Shown here piece after piece: positions 24,734 through 33,349 of a DNA stretch of 64,000 nt; position 1 is the first letter of the stretch, and every line of letters begins with the position of its first letter. The DNA is taken from the NCBI GenBank assembly GCA_006226595.1, contig SBGP01000098.1:124001-188000 (forward strand). Reading direction: 5' to 3'. Position numbers and translations under genes: made by a program. The notes under the pieces were generated by a model. That model worked only from the letters and a program-made list of their open reading frames with translations, did no database searches and had not been told where the DNA came from. The DNA is from Deltaproteobacteria bacterium (lineage in GTDB: Bacteria > Myxococcota_A > UBA796 > GCA-2862545).

Positions 24734-27468
24734 TGCGCCGCTCCGACCGCGCTCTCCATGACGATGTCCGCTTGCTCGCCTCTGCCCTCGGCGAGACCAT
24801 CCACCGACTGGAGGGCGAAGAGACCTTCGCGGCCGTCGAGGAGCTGCGCGGCGCGTGCCGGGCACGGCGTCACGGCATCGACGATGCCCGCGACCTCGAC
24901 GCGCTGCTCGCGATGGTCGACGGCTGGTCGTTGGACCTGGCGAGCCGCGTGGCCCGCGCGTTCACCTTGTTCTTCCTGCTCATCAACACGGCTGAGCAGG
25001 TTCACCGGGTGCGCCGCCGCAACGCGTATGCGCTCGACCCCGAGACGCCCGATCAGCCTGGCTCGGCGGCGTGGACCCTCGACACGCTGTTCGGCGCTGG
25101 TGTCGACCAGGCGCGGGTGAAGCGCGCGCTCGAGCACATGGAGGTCCGCCCGGTCCTCACGGCGCACCCGACCGAGTCCACCCGACGCACGGTGCTCTCG
25201 CTGCAGGCGCGGGTCGCCGAGGCCCTGCTCGCCCGCGAAGGTGCCCCCCAGCGCGAGCGCGAGGCCCTCGAGCGCCAGCTGTTCGGCGAGGTCGAGCTCC
25301 TGTGGCTGACCTCCGAGGTCCGCCGCGACCGGCCGTCCGTCATGGACGAGGTGTCGACGGCTCTGTGGTACCTCGACGACCGCCTGCTCGACGCGATGGC
25401 CACCGTGACCAGCGGCTTCGAGCGCGCCTGGCGTGAGCGCACGGGCGAAGAGCTCGAGATTGCACCCCTTCGCCCAGGTTCGTGGGTCGCCGGCGATCGC
25501 GACGGCAACCCCTTCGTCACCCCGAAGGTCACCCTGGCCGCGACGCGCCGGGCCACGCACAGCCTGCTCCAGCGCTACGCCGACGACGTCGACCAGCTCG
25601 TCGCGCGGCTGTCGATCTCCGCGGGCATCCGCGAGGTCAGCCCCGAGCTGCGCCGCTCGATGGAAGCGGACCGCGCGGCGATGCCCGACGTGTGGGAGCG
25701 CGACGGACGCCGCGACGCCGACGAGCCGGTACGGCTGAAGCTCTCGTACGTGCGCACGCGCCTGCAGGCGACCCGCGACCTCGTCGCCGCCCGCGATGCT
25801 GGCCGGGCCCAGGATCCGGGCCCCGCGTACACGGACGTGACGCAGTTCGTCGCCGACCTCGCGCTGGTGCGCCGCACCCTCGTGGACATCGGCGCAGCCC
25901 ACGCCGCCGAGACCCTGGTCGATGCGCTGCTCACCAAGGTCCGCCTGTGCGGCTTCTACGGCTTCCGACTCGACGTGCGCGAGGACAGCGAGGAGCACAC
26001 CCTCGCGCTGAACGAGCTCACCGAGGCGGTCGGCGCGGGCGTGCTCGACCTCGACGGCCTGACCGCCGAGCTGCTGGGTCGACGGCCCATCCGCGCCGCG
26101 CACCTCGAGCTCTCCGAGCGCGCGACCCGCGTGATGTCGGTGTTCGACACCATCGCCACCGTCCAGGAAGAGTCGGGCGAGCAGGCAGCATCCACCTATG
26201 TGATCTCGATGGCCCGCCGTGCCGAGGACGTCCTCCGCGTGCTGCTCTTCGGGCGTGAGGCGGGACTCGTCGACCTCGCGAGCGACGAGCCGACCTCGGC
26301 CATCGACGTGGTGCCCCTGTTCGAGACCCGCGCCGACCTGGTCAACGCCCCCGACGTCCTCGAGGCCCTGTTCGCGAACCCGGCATACCGCCGTCAGCTC
26401 GCCGCCCGCGGCCAGCAGCAGGAGGTCATGCTCGGCTACAGCGACTCGGCCAAGGATGCCGGCCTCGTGCCAGCCAGCTGGGCCCTGTACACGGCGCAGG
26501 AGAAGCTCGCCGAAGTCTGCAAGCGCCACGGTGTGGGCCTGACGCTGTTCCACGGCCGCGGAGGTACGGTCGGTCGCGGCGGCGGCTCGCCGGTGTTCCG
26601 CGGCCTCACCGCGCTGCCCCCCGGCACCCTCGACGGCCGCATCAAGATCACCGAGCAGGGCGAAGTGATCAGCCTCAAGTTCGGCCTGCTCCCGATCGCC
26701 GAGCGCTCACTCGAGGTCACGGTCTCCGGCACGCTGGTCGCCTCGTTCAACGACTGGCGCGACAAGCTCGAGCCCGGCGAGGAAGCCCGCTTCCGCGAGG
26801 TGATGGAGCGTCTGGCGGCGCTCGCCCTGCCCGTGTTCCGCGGTCGCGTGCACGAGGACGACGCTCTGTTCAAGCTGTTCGTCGGGGTCACGCCGGTCCG
26901 CGAGCTCGCGCACGTGCACTTCGGCAGCCGACCCGCCTATCGCGAGCGCGGCGCCGGCACGATGAAGGGCATCCGCGCCATCCCGTGGGTGTTCGGGTGG
27001 ACGCAGATCCGGCTCATGCTGCCCGCGTGGCTCGGTGTCGGGACTGCGCTGTCCACGGTGATGGCGGAGCCTGGCGGCACCGAGACGCTCACCCGCATGG
27101 CCCAGGTATGGCCGTTCTTCGACGACCTGCTCGGCAAGATCGAGATGGTGCTCGCGAAGGCCGACCTGGAGATCGCGTCGATGTACGCCCGCCACCTCGA
27201 CGGCGACCTCGCGCTGCTCGCCGAGCTCGAGGCCGAGCACCGCCGGGCGCTCGACGCGTTGCGTACGCTGCGTGGCGGCGAGCTGCTCGCCGGCAACGAG
27301 GTGCTCCAGAACTCGATCAAGCTGCGCAACCCCTATGTGGACCCGCTGTCGCTGCTTCAGGTGAGCCTGCTCAAGCGCAAGCGCGCCGGCTCCACCGAGC
27401 CTGGGCTCGACCGCGCCGTGGGCACCACGCTGAACGGCGTGGCTCAGGGACTGCGGAACACCGGCTGA
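24733..27468 (+). CDS. ppc: Phosphoenolpyruvate carboxylase
   Basis: 911 residues from the ATG that overlaps the previous TGA; a GTG six bases earlier is possible. Hallmarks are clear: VLTAHPTEST with the catalytic His, GSWVAGDRDGNPFVT, GYSDSAKDAGLVPASW, and LFHGRGGTVGRGGGSP. The end LRNTG matches the usual QNTG terminus except for Arg. It carboxylates PEP to oxaloacetate, feeding the TCA cycle. The tight link to the upstream acidic protein gene suggests co-expression. Directly downstream lies glycerate kinase, 11 bases away, which fits a shared role in C3 metabolism. Confidence 0.96.
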   Translation: MRRSDRALHDDVRLLASALGETIHRLEGEETFAAVEELRGACRARRHGIDDARDLDALLAMVDGWSLDLASRVARAFTLFFLLINTAEQVHRVRRRNAYALDPETPDQPGSAAWTLDTLFGAGVDQARVKRALEHMEVRPVLTAHPTESTRRTVLSLQARVAEALLAREGAPQREREALERQLFGEVELLWLTSEVRRDRPSVMDEVSTALWYLDDRLLDAMATVTSGFERAWRERTGEELEIAPLRPGSWVAGDRDGNPFVTPKVTLAATRRATHSLLQRYADDVDQLVARLSISAGIREVSPELRRSMEADRAAMPDVWERDGRRDADEPVRLKLSYVRTRLQATRDLVAARDAGRAQDPGPAYTDVTQFVADLALVRRTLVDIGAAHAAETLVDALLTKVRLCGFYGFRLDVREDSEEHTLALNELTEAVGAGVLDLDGLTAELLGRRPIRAAHLELSERATRVMSVFDTIATVQEESGEQAASTYVISMARRAEDVLRVLLFGREAGLVDLASDEPTSAIDVVPLFETRADLVNAPDVLEALFANPAYRRQLAARGQQQEVMLGYSDSAKDAGLVPASWALYTAQEKLAEVCKRHGVGLTLFHGRGGTVGRGGGSPVFRGLTALPPGTLDGRIKITEQGEVISLKFGLLPIAERSLEVTVSGTLVASFNDWRDKLEPGEEARFREVMERLAALALPVFRGRVHEDDALFKLFVGVTPVRELAHVHFGSRPAYRERGAGTMKGIRAIPWVFGWTQIRLMLPAWLGVGTALSTVMAEPGGTETLTRMAQVWPFFDDLLGKIEMVLAKADLEIASMYARHLDGDLALLAELEAEHRRALDALRTLRGGELLAGNEVLQNSIKLRNPYVDPLSLLQVSLLKRKRAGSTEPGLDRAVGTTLNGVAQGLRNTG

Positions 27469-27479
27469 TCGGAGGCGAG

Positions 27480-28268
27480 ATGGCCGACCCGACGCTCGCC
27501 GAGACCTTGATGCCGTGGGTCCGCGAGCTCCTCGACACCCACGAACATCCCGTGTTCGTCGGTGTCTCGGGCTCCCAGGGCTCGGGAAAGTCCACCCTGT
27601 GTCGACAGCTGTGCGAGGCCGTCGCCGCCGAGGGAGGACACGCCGTCACCATCTCGATCGACGACCTGTACCTCACCCGGGCCCAGCGACAGGCACTCGC
27701 CGCGACGGTGCATCCGCTGTGCGCGCTGCGGGGGCTGCCCGGAACCCACGACGTCGCGCTCGGACTGCGCCTGTTCGAGGCCTTGAGGCACGCGGGACCC
27801 GAGGACCTCACGGCGGTGCCACGCTTCGACAAGTCCATCGACGACCGGGCCCCGCAGCCGGACACCGTCGTCGGACGTCCAGACCTGGTGCTGTTCGAGG
27901 GATGGTGTCTGCTTGCCAGCCCCGGTCCGGCATGGCGTGGCCCCATCAACGCACGCGAGGCGCGGGACGACCCGCATGGCGACTTCGTGCGCTGGAGCGA
28001 GGCGGCGCTGGCGAGCGACTATCCGGCGCTCTGGGCTCAGCTCGATGCGAGCGTCTTCCTCGCCATGCCCTCGTTCGAGGCCGTCGTCGAAGGCCGCTGG
28101 CGACAGGAGGCCGAGCTCGCGGCTCGCCATCCAGGTGCACCCGGCGTGATGACCCGGGCCGAGGTCGAGGACTACGTCGCACTCTTCGAGCGCAAGACAC
28201 GTCAGCTGCTCGCCGAGCTCCCGGCGGTGGCCGACCGCACGCTGCCCGCGTGGATCAGTCCTCGTTGA
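27480..28268 (+). CDS. D-glycerate 3-kinase-type kinase
   Basis: 262 residues with GGAGGCGAG before the ATG. P-loop GSQGSGKST lies near residue 31; SIDDLYLTRAQRQ and VHPLCALRGLPGTHD follow, and LVLFEGWCLLA holds the Walker-B-like segment. This order matches the plant-type/YggC-like glycerate kinase branch of the PRK-like P-loop family, which converts D-glycerate to 3-phosphoglycerate. It sits 11 bases after PEP carboxylase, so glycerate feeding into PEP is plausible. Its end overlaps the convergent sirtuin gene by 14 bases. Confidence 0.85.
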   Translation: MADPTLAETLMPWVRELLDTHEHPVFVGVSGSQGSGKSTLCRQLCEAVAAEGGHAVTISIDDLYLTRAQRQALAATVHPLCALRGLPGTHDVALGLRLFEALRHAGPEDLTAVPRFDKSIDDRAPQPDTVVGRPDLVLFEGWCLLASPGPAWRGPINAREARDDPHGDFVRWSEAALASDYPALWAQLDASVFLAMPSFEAVVEGRWRQEAELAARHPGAPGVMTRAEVEDYVALFERKTRQLLAELPAVADRTLPAWISPR

Positions 28269-28974
28269 GCCAGTGACCGACCAGCTCGGGGAGCGTGTCC
28301 TCGGCGGGGTCGGTGATCACGTGGTCGAATGGACCCTGGCTGGGCTTCGGGTTGATCTCGATGCACGTGGCGCCGGCGCTGCGCGCGAGCTGCACGAAGC
28401 CCGCCGCCGGGTACACGCGGCCCGAGGTGCCCACCGCGAGGAAGACCGTGCAGTTCACGAGCGCATCGTGCACGCGGTCGAGCTCGCGCGGAACCTCGCC
28501 GAACCACACGACATCCGGGCGCATCAGCCGCTTGCACACGGAGCAGCGCTTCTCTTTGGGCTGCGCACCGGCGACCTGCAGGTGCGGATGGGACTCGTCC
28601 CCCTCGCAGCGCAGGTGCATGATCGAGCCGTGCATCTCGACGACCTCGGGCGCTCCCGCCTTGGTGAGCAGGCCGTCGATGTTCTGGGTGACCAGGGTGA
28701 CGCGCTCTGGACCCCAACGGGTCTGGAGACGGGCGAGCGCGTCGTGTCCAGGATTCGGAAGCACGGTGGCGATCTGGGCTCGGCGCTCGTCGTAGAAGCG
28801 GCGCACGAGCGAACGGTCGCGGAGCCACGCCCCGGGGGTGGCCACCTCTTCGACGCGGTGACCCTCCCACAGTCCGCCCTTGTCACGGAACGTGGGCACC
28901 CCAGAAGCGGCGCTCAAACCAGCTCCTGAGAGGATCACGATGCGGGCGCTCTCCTCCGGGCGCAAATCGATCAC
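28255..28974 (-). CDS. Sirtuin-type NAD-dependent deacylase
   Basis: 239 residues from a GTG. NAD-binding GAGLSAASGVPTFRD (17-31), TQNIDGLLTKAG and the catalytic His in MHGSI are present, then GTSGRVYPAAGF and INPKPS. Zinc ligands look incomplete: the sequence shows LRC and then CSVC about 18 residues later, so only three Cys are obvious and a His or Asp may be the fourth. Such enzymes remove acyl groups from lysines. Convergent with the glycerate kinase and overlapping it by 14 bases. Confidence 0.9.
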   Translation of the reverse strand: MIDLRPEESARIVILSGAGLSAASGVPTFRDKGGLWEGHRVEEVATPGAWLRDRSLVRRFYDERRAQIATVLPNPGHDALARLQTRWGPERVTLVTQNIDGLLTKAGAPEVVEMHGSIMHLRCEGDESHPHLQVAGAQPKEKRCSVCKRLMRPDVVWFGEVPRELDRVHDALVNCTVFLAVGTSGRVYPAAGFVQLARSAGATCIEINPKPSQGPFDHVITDPAEDTLPELVGHWLNED

Positions 28975-29043
28975 GTGGCGGTCTCCAGCTCGCGGCAGAC
29001 GTTACCACGCGGCGCGAGCCTTGCTGGCCGACGGGTCAGCATC

Positions 29044-30792
29044 TCAGCTCGCCGCGGCATCCGCGTGGTCGAACTGGGAGCGGAACAGCTCGGCGTAGGA
29101 ACCGTTCGCGTCGAGCAGAGCGGCGTGTGTGCCCCGCTCGAGCACCCGCCCGTTGTCGAGCACGACGATCTCGTCGGCGCTGGTGATGGTCGACAGGCGG
29201 TGGGCGATGACGAGCACGGTGCGGTGCGCGAACACCGCGGCCGTGGCCTCCTGGATCAGCGCCTCCGTCAGCGTGTCCACGCTCGCCGTGGCTTCGTCGA
29301 GGAGCACGATGGGCGTGTCGGCCGCCATCGTCCGCGCGAAGGAGAGCAGCTGGGCCTCGCCGACGCTGATGTTGCCGCCGTCCTCGTGGATGCGACCGTC
29401 GAGTCCCCCGAGCCGCTTGATCACGCCATCCGCGCGCACGAGCCGCGCGGCTTCCCACAGCTGGTCGTCGGGGATGTCGGCGCCGAGGGTGAGGTTGAAG
29501 CGCACGTCGCCGGGGAACAAGCGCACGTCCTGCTCGACCGTGCCGATGGCGGCGCGCACGCTGGCGGGCGACAGCTCGGTCAGCTCGACCCCACCGAGGC
29601 AGATGCTGCCCTCGTAGCCGTCATAGGAACGGGTGAGCAGCTTGGCGAGCGTGCTCTTGCCGCTACCCGTGCGCCCGACCACCGCGACCACCGAGCCGGC
29701 GGGCACGTCGAGGTCGATGCCGTCGAGCACGGTCGGGCCGTCACCGTACGCGAAGCGCAGGTCGCGCAGCGCGAAGCCGTCAGAGCCTTCCGGCAGCTCG
29801 CGGTTGCCGGCGGTGATGCGCTCCTCGTTGTCGAGCAGTCCGAAGATCTTCTCGAGGGCGGCGCCGGCGCGCTGGAGCGTGGCCAGCTTGGCCGAGAACT
29901 CGCGGATGGGCTGGAACAGCTTGCCGACGTAGTCGATGAACGCGGCGAGCAGGCCGGCGGTCAGCGCGCCCTCGAGCACGCCGCCAGTGCCGTACCAGAG
30001 CATGAGCGCGACGCTCACCGAGGTCAGGCCATCGACGATGGCGTACAGCAGCGCGTCCCAGACGTTCGTGGCGATGGTCGCGTTGCGGTAGCGGGTCACC
30101 CGCTCGCCGAACTGCTGCATCGCGCGCTCTTCGTCCGAGTACAGCTGCACGACCTCGACACCGGCGAGCCGCTCGGCGGTGAACGCGTTGAGCGCGGACA
30201 GGCTCTCGCGAACCTCGGCGTACAGCCGCCGCAAGATGCGCCGAATCGACTCGAGCACGATGGCGATGACCGGCCCGAGGAGCAGCATCACCAGCGTGAG
30301 CTTGGCGTCCTGCCAGAACATCGCCCCGAGGATGCCGACGACGAGCAACACGTCGAGCACGATGGTCACGGCGCCCGCGGTCAGCGTCTCGCCGAGGGCA
30401 TCGACGTCGGCGGTGGCCCGGGTGAGCAGCTGGCCGGTGCGCCGCGTATCGAAGAACGAGCGCGACAGCGACAGGGTGTGCGCGAAGATGGCGCCGCGAA
30501 GCCGCGCGATGGAGCGCAGCGCGCCGTAGGACATCGCGAGCGTGTACACGGCCTCGGCCACGAAGGCACACACCACGGCCGCCAGGTACGCCATCGCGAC
30601 CTGCTTCACGCCCTCGGCGTCGCCGAGCTTGATGTGGTCATCGATCGCGACCTTGAGCAGGTACGGCTGCAGGACGACGAGCACGGCGGACACCGGCGCC
30701 GCGGAGAGCCCGATCACGTACAGCCACGTCTCCGGACGCAGGTACGGCAGCGCCTTCTTCATCAGGTCGAGGTCCTGGCGAGACTCGCTCAT
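29044..30792 (-). CDS. ABC exporter half (consensus Walker B, degenerate signature)
   Basis: 582 residues; the ATG overlaps the stop of the partner gene (ATGA). Six N-terminal spans belong to the type IV exporter class. Walker A is GRTGSGKST and Walker B VLLDEATASVD with the catalytic Glu. The signature, normally LSGGQ, reads ISVGEAQ, so this subunit contributes the degenerate side. Paired with the next gene it forms an asymmetric heterodimer with one full ATP site. Substrate unknown; MsbA-like or multidrug transport is possible. Confidence 0.9.
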   Translation of the reverse strand: MSESRQDLDLMKKALPYLRPETWLYVIGLSAAPVSAVLVVLQPYLLKVAIDDHIKLGDAEGVKQVAMAYLAAVVCAFVAEAVYTLAMSYGALRSIARLRGAIFAHTLSLSRSFFDTRRTGQLLTRATADVDALGETLTAGAVTIVLDVLLVVGILGAMFWQDAKLTLVMLLLGPVIAIVLESIRRILRRLYAEVRESLSALNAFTAERLAGVEVVQLYSDEERAMQQFGERVTRYRNATIATNVWDALLYAIVDGLTSVSVALMLWYGTGGVLEGALTAGLLAAFIDYVGKLFQPIREFSAKLATLQRAGAALEKIFGLLDNEERITAGNRELPEGSDGFALRDLRFAYGDGPTVLDGIDLDVPAGSVVAVVGRTGSGKSTLAKLLTRSYDGYEGSICLGGVELTELSPASVRAAIGTVEQDVRLFPGDVRFNLTLGADIPDDQLWEAARLVRADGVIKRLGGLDGRIHEDGGNISVGEAQLLSFARTMAADTPIVLLDEATASVDTLTEALIQEATAAVFAHRTVLVIAHRLSTITSADEIVVLDNGRVLERGTHAALLDANGSYAELFRSQFDHADAAAS

Positions 30793-32549
30793 GCCCCCTC
30801 CCCCGTCGCGTCCGCTTCCTCGCGCTGACGAAGCCACGTGTCGCGGTAGATGCCCTCCTGCTCGCACAGCTCGCGGTGCGTGCCGAGCCCGGTCACCTTG
30901 CCGTCCTGGAGCACCAGGATCTGGTCGGCGTGGGCCAGCGCGCTGATGCGGTTGGCGACGATGAGCGTGGTCCGCGGCTCGCCCTTGCGCAGGGCGTCGA
31001 GCAGCTGGGCCTCGGTCTTGTGGTCGACGGCGGAGAGCACGTCGTCGAGCACGAGCAGCCCGTGGGGCCGCACCAGGCCACGTGCGAGGGCGGTGCGCTG
31101 GCGCTGGCCGCCAGAGAGCATGACCCCGCTCTCGCCGACCTGGGTATCGAGTCCGCGGGGCAGTGCCTCCACGTCCTGCTCCAGCGCCGCGAGCTCGACC
31201 ACACGCTCGAGCCGGCCGTCGTCAGGGGCACCGAGCAGCACGTTGTCGCGGAGCGCTTCGCTGAACAGGAACGCCCGCTGGGGCACGAACGCCAGGCGCT
31301 CGCGATACGCATCGAGGTCGATGTCGCGGATGTCGGCGAGGGACTCGGTCGAGTCGCCGATGAGCACCTGGCCGGCCTCGGGGTTGTACAGCCGCGCGAT
31401 GCAGCGGAGCAGCGTGGTCTTGCCCGAGCCGGTGGGCCCGAAGATGCCGAGGGTCGAGCCCGCGGGGATGTCCACGCTGACGTCGTGGAGCACGGTCTCG
31501 TCGGGGGCCTGCGGGTAGGCAAAGGTCAGGTGGCGGACCGCGATGTGCGGCGCCTGGTGCGGGGCCGGCGCGGGCTCGGGCAGGTCGGGCCGCTCGGGCA
31601 CCGGGTCGAGCACCTCGTTCACGCGCTCGATGGCCGCCTGGCTCTGCTTGAAGATGGCGAGCAGGAAGCTCACCGAGCGCAGCGGGCCGCTCACGTACGC
31701 GATGAGCATCGTGAACGCGATGAGCTCGCCCGTCGAGATCTCGCCGGTCACCGCCATCGGGCCGCCGACGAAGAGCAGCAGGAACACGTTGATCGAGGTG
31801 GTCAGCGACAGCACCGGCCCAATCGCCGCCCGCATCTGGGCGCGGAGCAGGCTCGCCCTGAGGTGCTCCTGGTTCTTGACCTCGAACCTCTCCTGAAACG
31901 CCGCCTCGGCGCCGAAGCCCTGAATCGTCGCCACGCCGCGGTAGCTCGACAGGATCAGATCCGAGAGCTCCGACAGGGCCTGCTGCATCTCGTGCACGAG
32001 CCGGAACATGCGGCCGATGAACAGAAGCGCGAAGGCCAGGCCAATCGCGACCGGGCCGAGCACGAGGAACGCGAGCCACGGTGACATCGTCGCCATGCGG
32101 ACCGACACGAGGCCCACCGCGAGCACCGTGTTGCACACCTGCAGCGCGCCAAAGCCGGCGAGCAGCCGCACGTAGTTTACGTCGGACGACGCGCGGCTGA
32201 CGAGGTCTCCCGTCGCCCACTCCGCGTGGTACGCCGGCTGCTGCCGCAGGAGCAGATCGAAGATCGTCGACTTCACCGCGGCTTCGGCGAGGCGCCCGGG
32301 CGTGAAGAACGCCACCCGCGACAGGGTGCGCGCGACGATGACCGCCACCCCGAGCCCGGCGATCCACATCGCCTTGCCGAACACTACGCCGTCGGGATCG
32401 CCATGCCGCAGCGCATCGACGGCCTCGCCGGTGACCACGGGAATCGTCACCGCAATCCAGTTCGTCACGATCAACGCGACGATGCCGCCCACGTACCACC
32501 ACAGGTACGGGGTCAGGAACTGCCTGGCGAAGCGGAAGACGACGAGCAC
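30789..32549 (-). CDS. ABC exporter half (degenerate Walker B, consensus signature)
   Basis: 586 residues, same fold as its partner. Walker A is GPTGSGKTT, the signature LSGGQRQRTALARG is consensus, but Walker B reads LLVLDDVLSAVD, with Asp where the catalytic Glu should be. The two genes therefore complement each other: this signature plus the partner's Glu makes the working site. It starts at an ATG 80 bases from the sulfotransferase gene, likely the first gene of the pair's operon. Confidence 0.9.
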   Translation of the reverse strand: MLVVFRFARQFLTPYLWWYVGGIVALIVTNWIAVTIPVVTGEAVDALRHGDPDGVVFGKAMWIAGLGVAVIVARTLSRVAFFTPGRLAEAAVKSTIFDLLLRQQPAYHAEWATGDLVSRASSDVNYVRLLAGFGALQVCNTVLAVGLVSVRMATMSPWLAFLVLGPVAIGLAFALLFIGRMFRLVHEMQQALSELSDLILSSYRGVATIQGFGAEAAFQERFEVKNQEHLRASLLRAQMRAAIGPVLSLTTSINVFLLLFVGGPMAVTGEISTGELIAFTMLIAYVSGPLRSVSFLLAIFKQSQAAIERVNEVLDPVPERPDLPEPAPAPHQAPHIAVRHLTFAYPQAPDETVLHDVSVDIPAGSTLGIFGPTGSGKTTLLRCIARLYNPEAGQVLIGDSTESLADIRDIDLDAYRERLAFVPQRAFLFSEALRDNVLLGAPDDGRLERVVELAALEQDVEALPRGLDTQVGESGVMLSGGQRQRTALARGLVRPHGLLVLDDVLSAVDHKTEAQLLDALRKGEPRTTLIVANRISALAHADQILVLQDGKVTGLGTHRELCEQEGIYRDTWLRQREEADATGEGA

Positions 32550-32629
32550 CGGCGTTGGCTAACAGGTTCGCTGGCCCGAAGGGTGGGACTTCCTGATGCG
32601 CGCGTGGAACGCTGCGCGAGCCCTCCCGG

Positions 32630-33307
32630 TCAGCGGAACAAGCGGGGCAGGTTGCGTAGCTTCGTGCGCTCCTCGAACGAGGCCCCGCTGTTGGTTCGCG
32701 GGAACGGTGCATCGGGCACGCCCACACCGAGGAAGCCGCACAGCGGCTCCCAGCCGTCCTTGACCTCGAACACGAGCAGGCGCTTCGCGGGCACCGTCGC
32801 CTGGACCTCGGCGTTCCAGTCGAGGAAGCGCTGCCGCAGGTAGGCGTGATCGCGGGTCCTGCCCTCGAAGAACCCGTTCATCAGCGTGTGCTCGACGTAG
32901 TCCATCCACCGCGGCACGCCGCGGGCGTTCGCGTAGACCAGGCCGGCCGCGCGCGCCGCCCAACGCGCTCCCGGCGGCAGGCCCCGCAGGATCGTGGACG
33001 TGGCACTCGCGACCCACGCATCCGCGTCGCGCACGGTGAGTACGACCTTGGCCTCTGGATAGGCCGCCATCAGCTCGCGGTAGTGCATGGCGTACGGAAA
33101 GTCGACAGCCGAGCCGAAGCCCGCGAACAGCGCGTCGAAGTCCGTCGTCTCGCCGCGAGCGAGATCCTCGAGGTACCGCACGCGATGGGCGGTCTTGATC
33201 AGCTCGAACATGTGGTCGCAAGGACCGAAGCCGAGCTGCTCGAGCGCGGCCTTGAGCGACTCCGTCCCCGTGCGGCCGAAACCCGCGCCGATCACCTTCA
33301 AGGCCAT
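32630..33307 (-). CDS. Sulfotransferase-family protein
   Basis: 225 residues. GAGFGRTGTESLKAALEQLG is the 5' PAPS-binding loop (residues ~7-26) and AKVVLTVRDADAWVAS the 3' phosphate motif. This matches the Sulfotransfer_4/NAD-dependent-epimerase-like family. Acceptor is unknown; lipid or small-molecule sulfation is plausible. The ATG is preceded by GGAGG. The neighbours upstream and downstream (channel, exporter) are all on the same strand. Confidence 0.82.
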   Translation of the reverse strand: MALKVIGAGFGRTGTESLKAALEQLGFGPCDHMFELIKTAHRVRYLEDLARGETTDFDALFAGFGSAVDFPYAMHYRELMAAYPEAKVVLTVRDADAWVASATSTILRGLPPGARWAARAAGLVYANARGVPRWMDYVEHTLMNGFFEGRTRDHAYLRQRFLDWNAEVQATVPAKRLLVFEVKDGWEPLCGFLGVGVPDAPFPRTNSGASFEERTKLRNLPRLFR

Positions 33308-33349
33308 GGATGACCTCCCGCGCGAAGCATACGGCGGGAGGCTCGTCCC

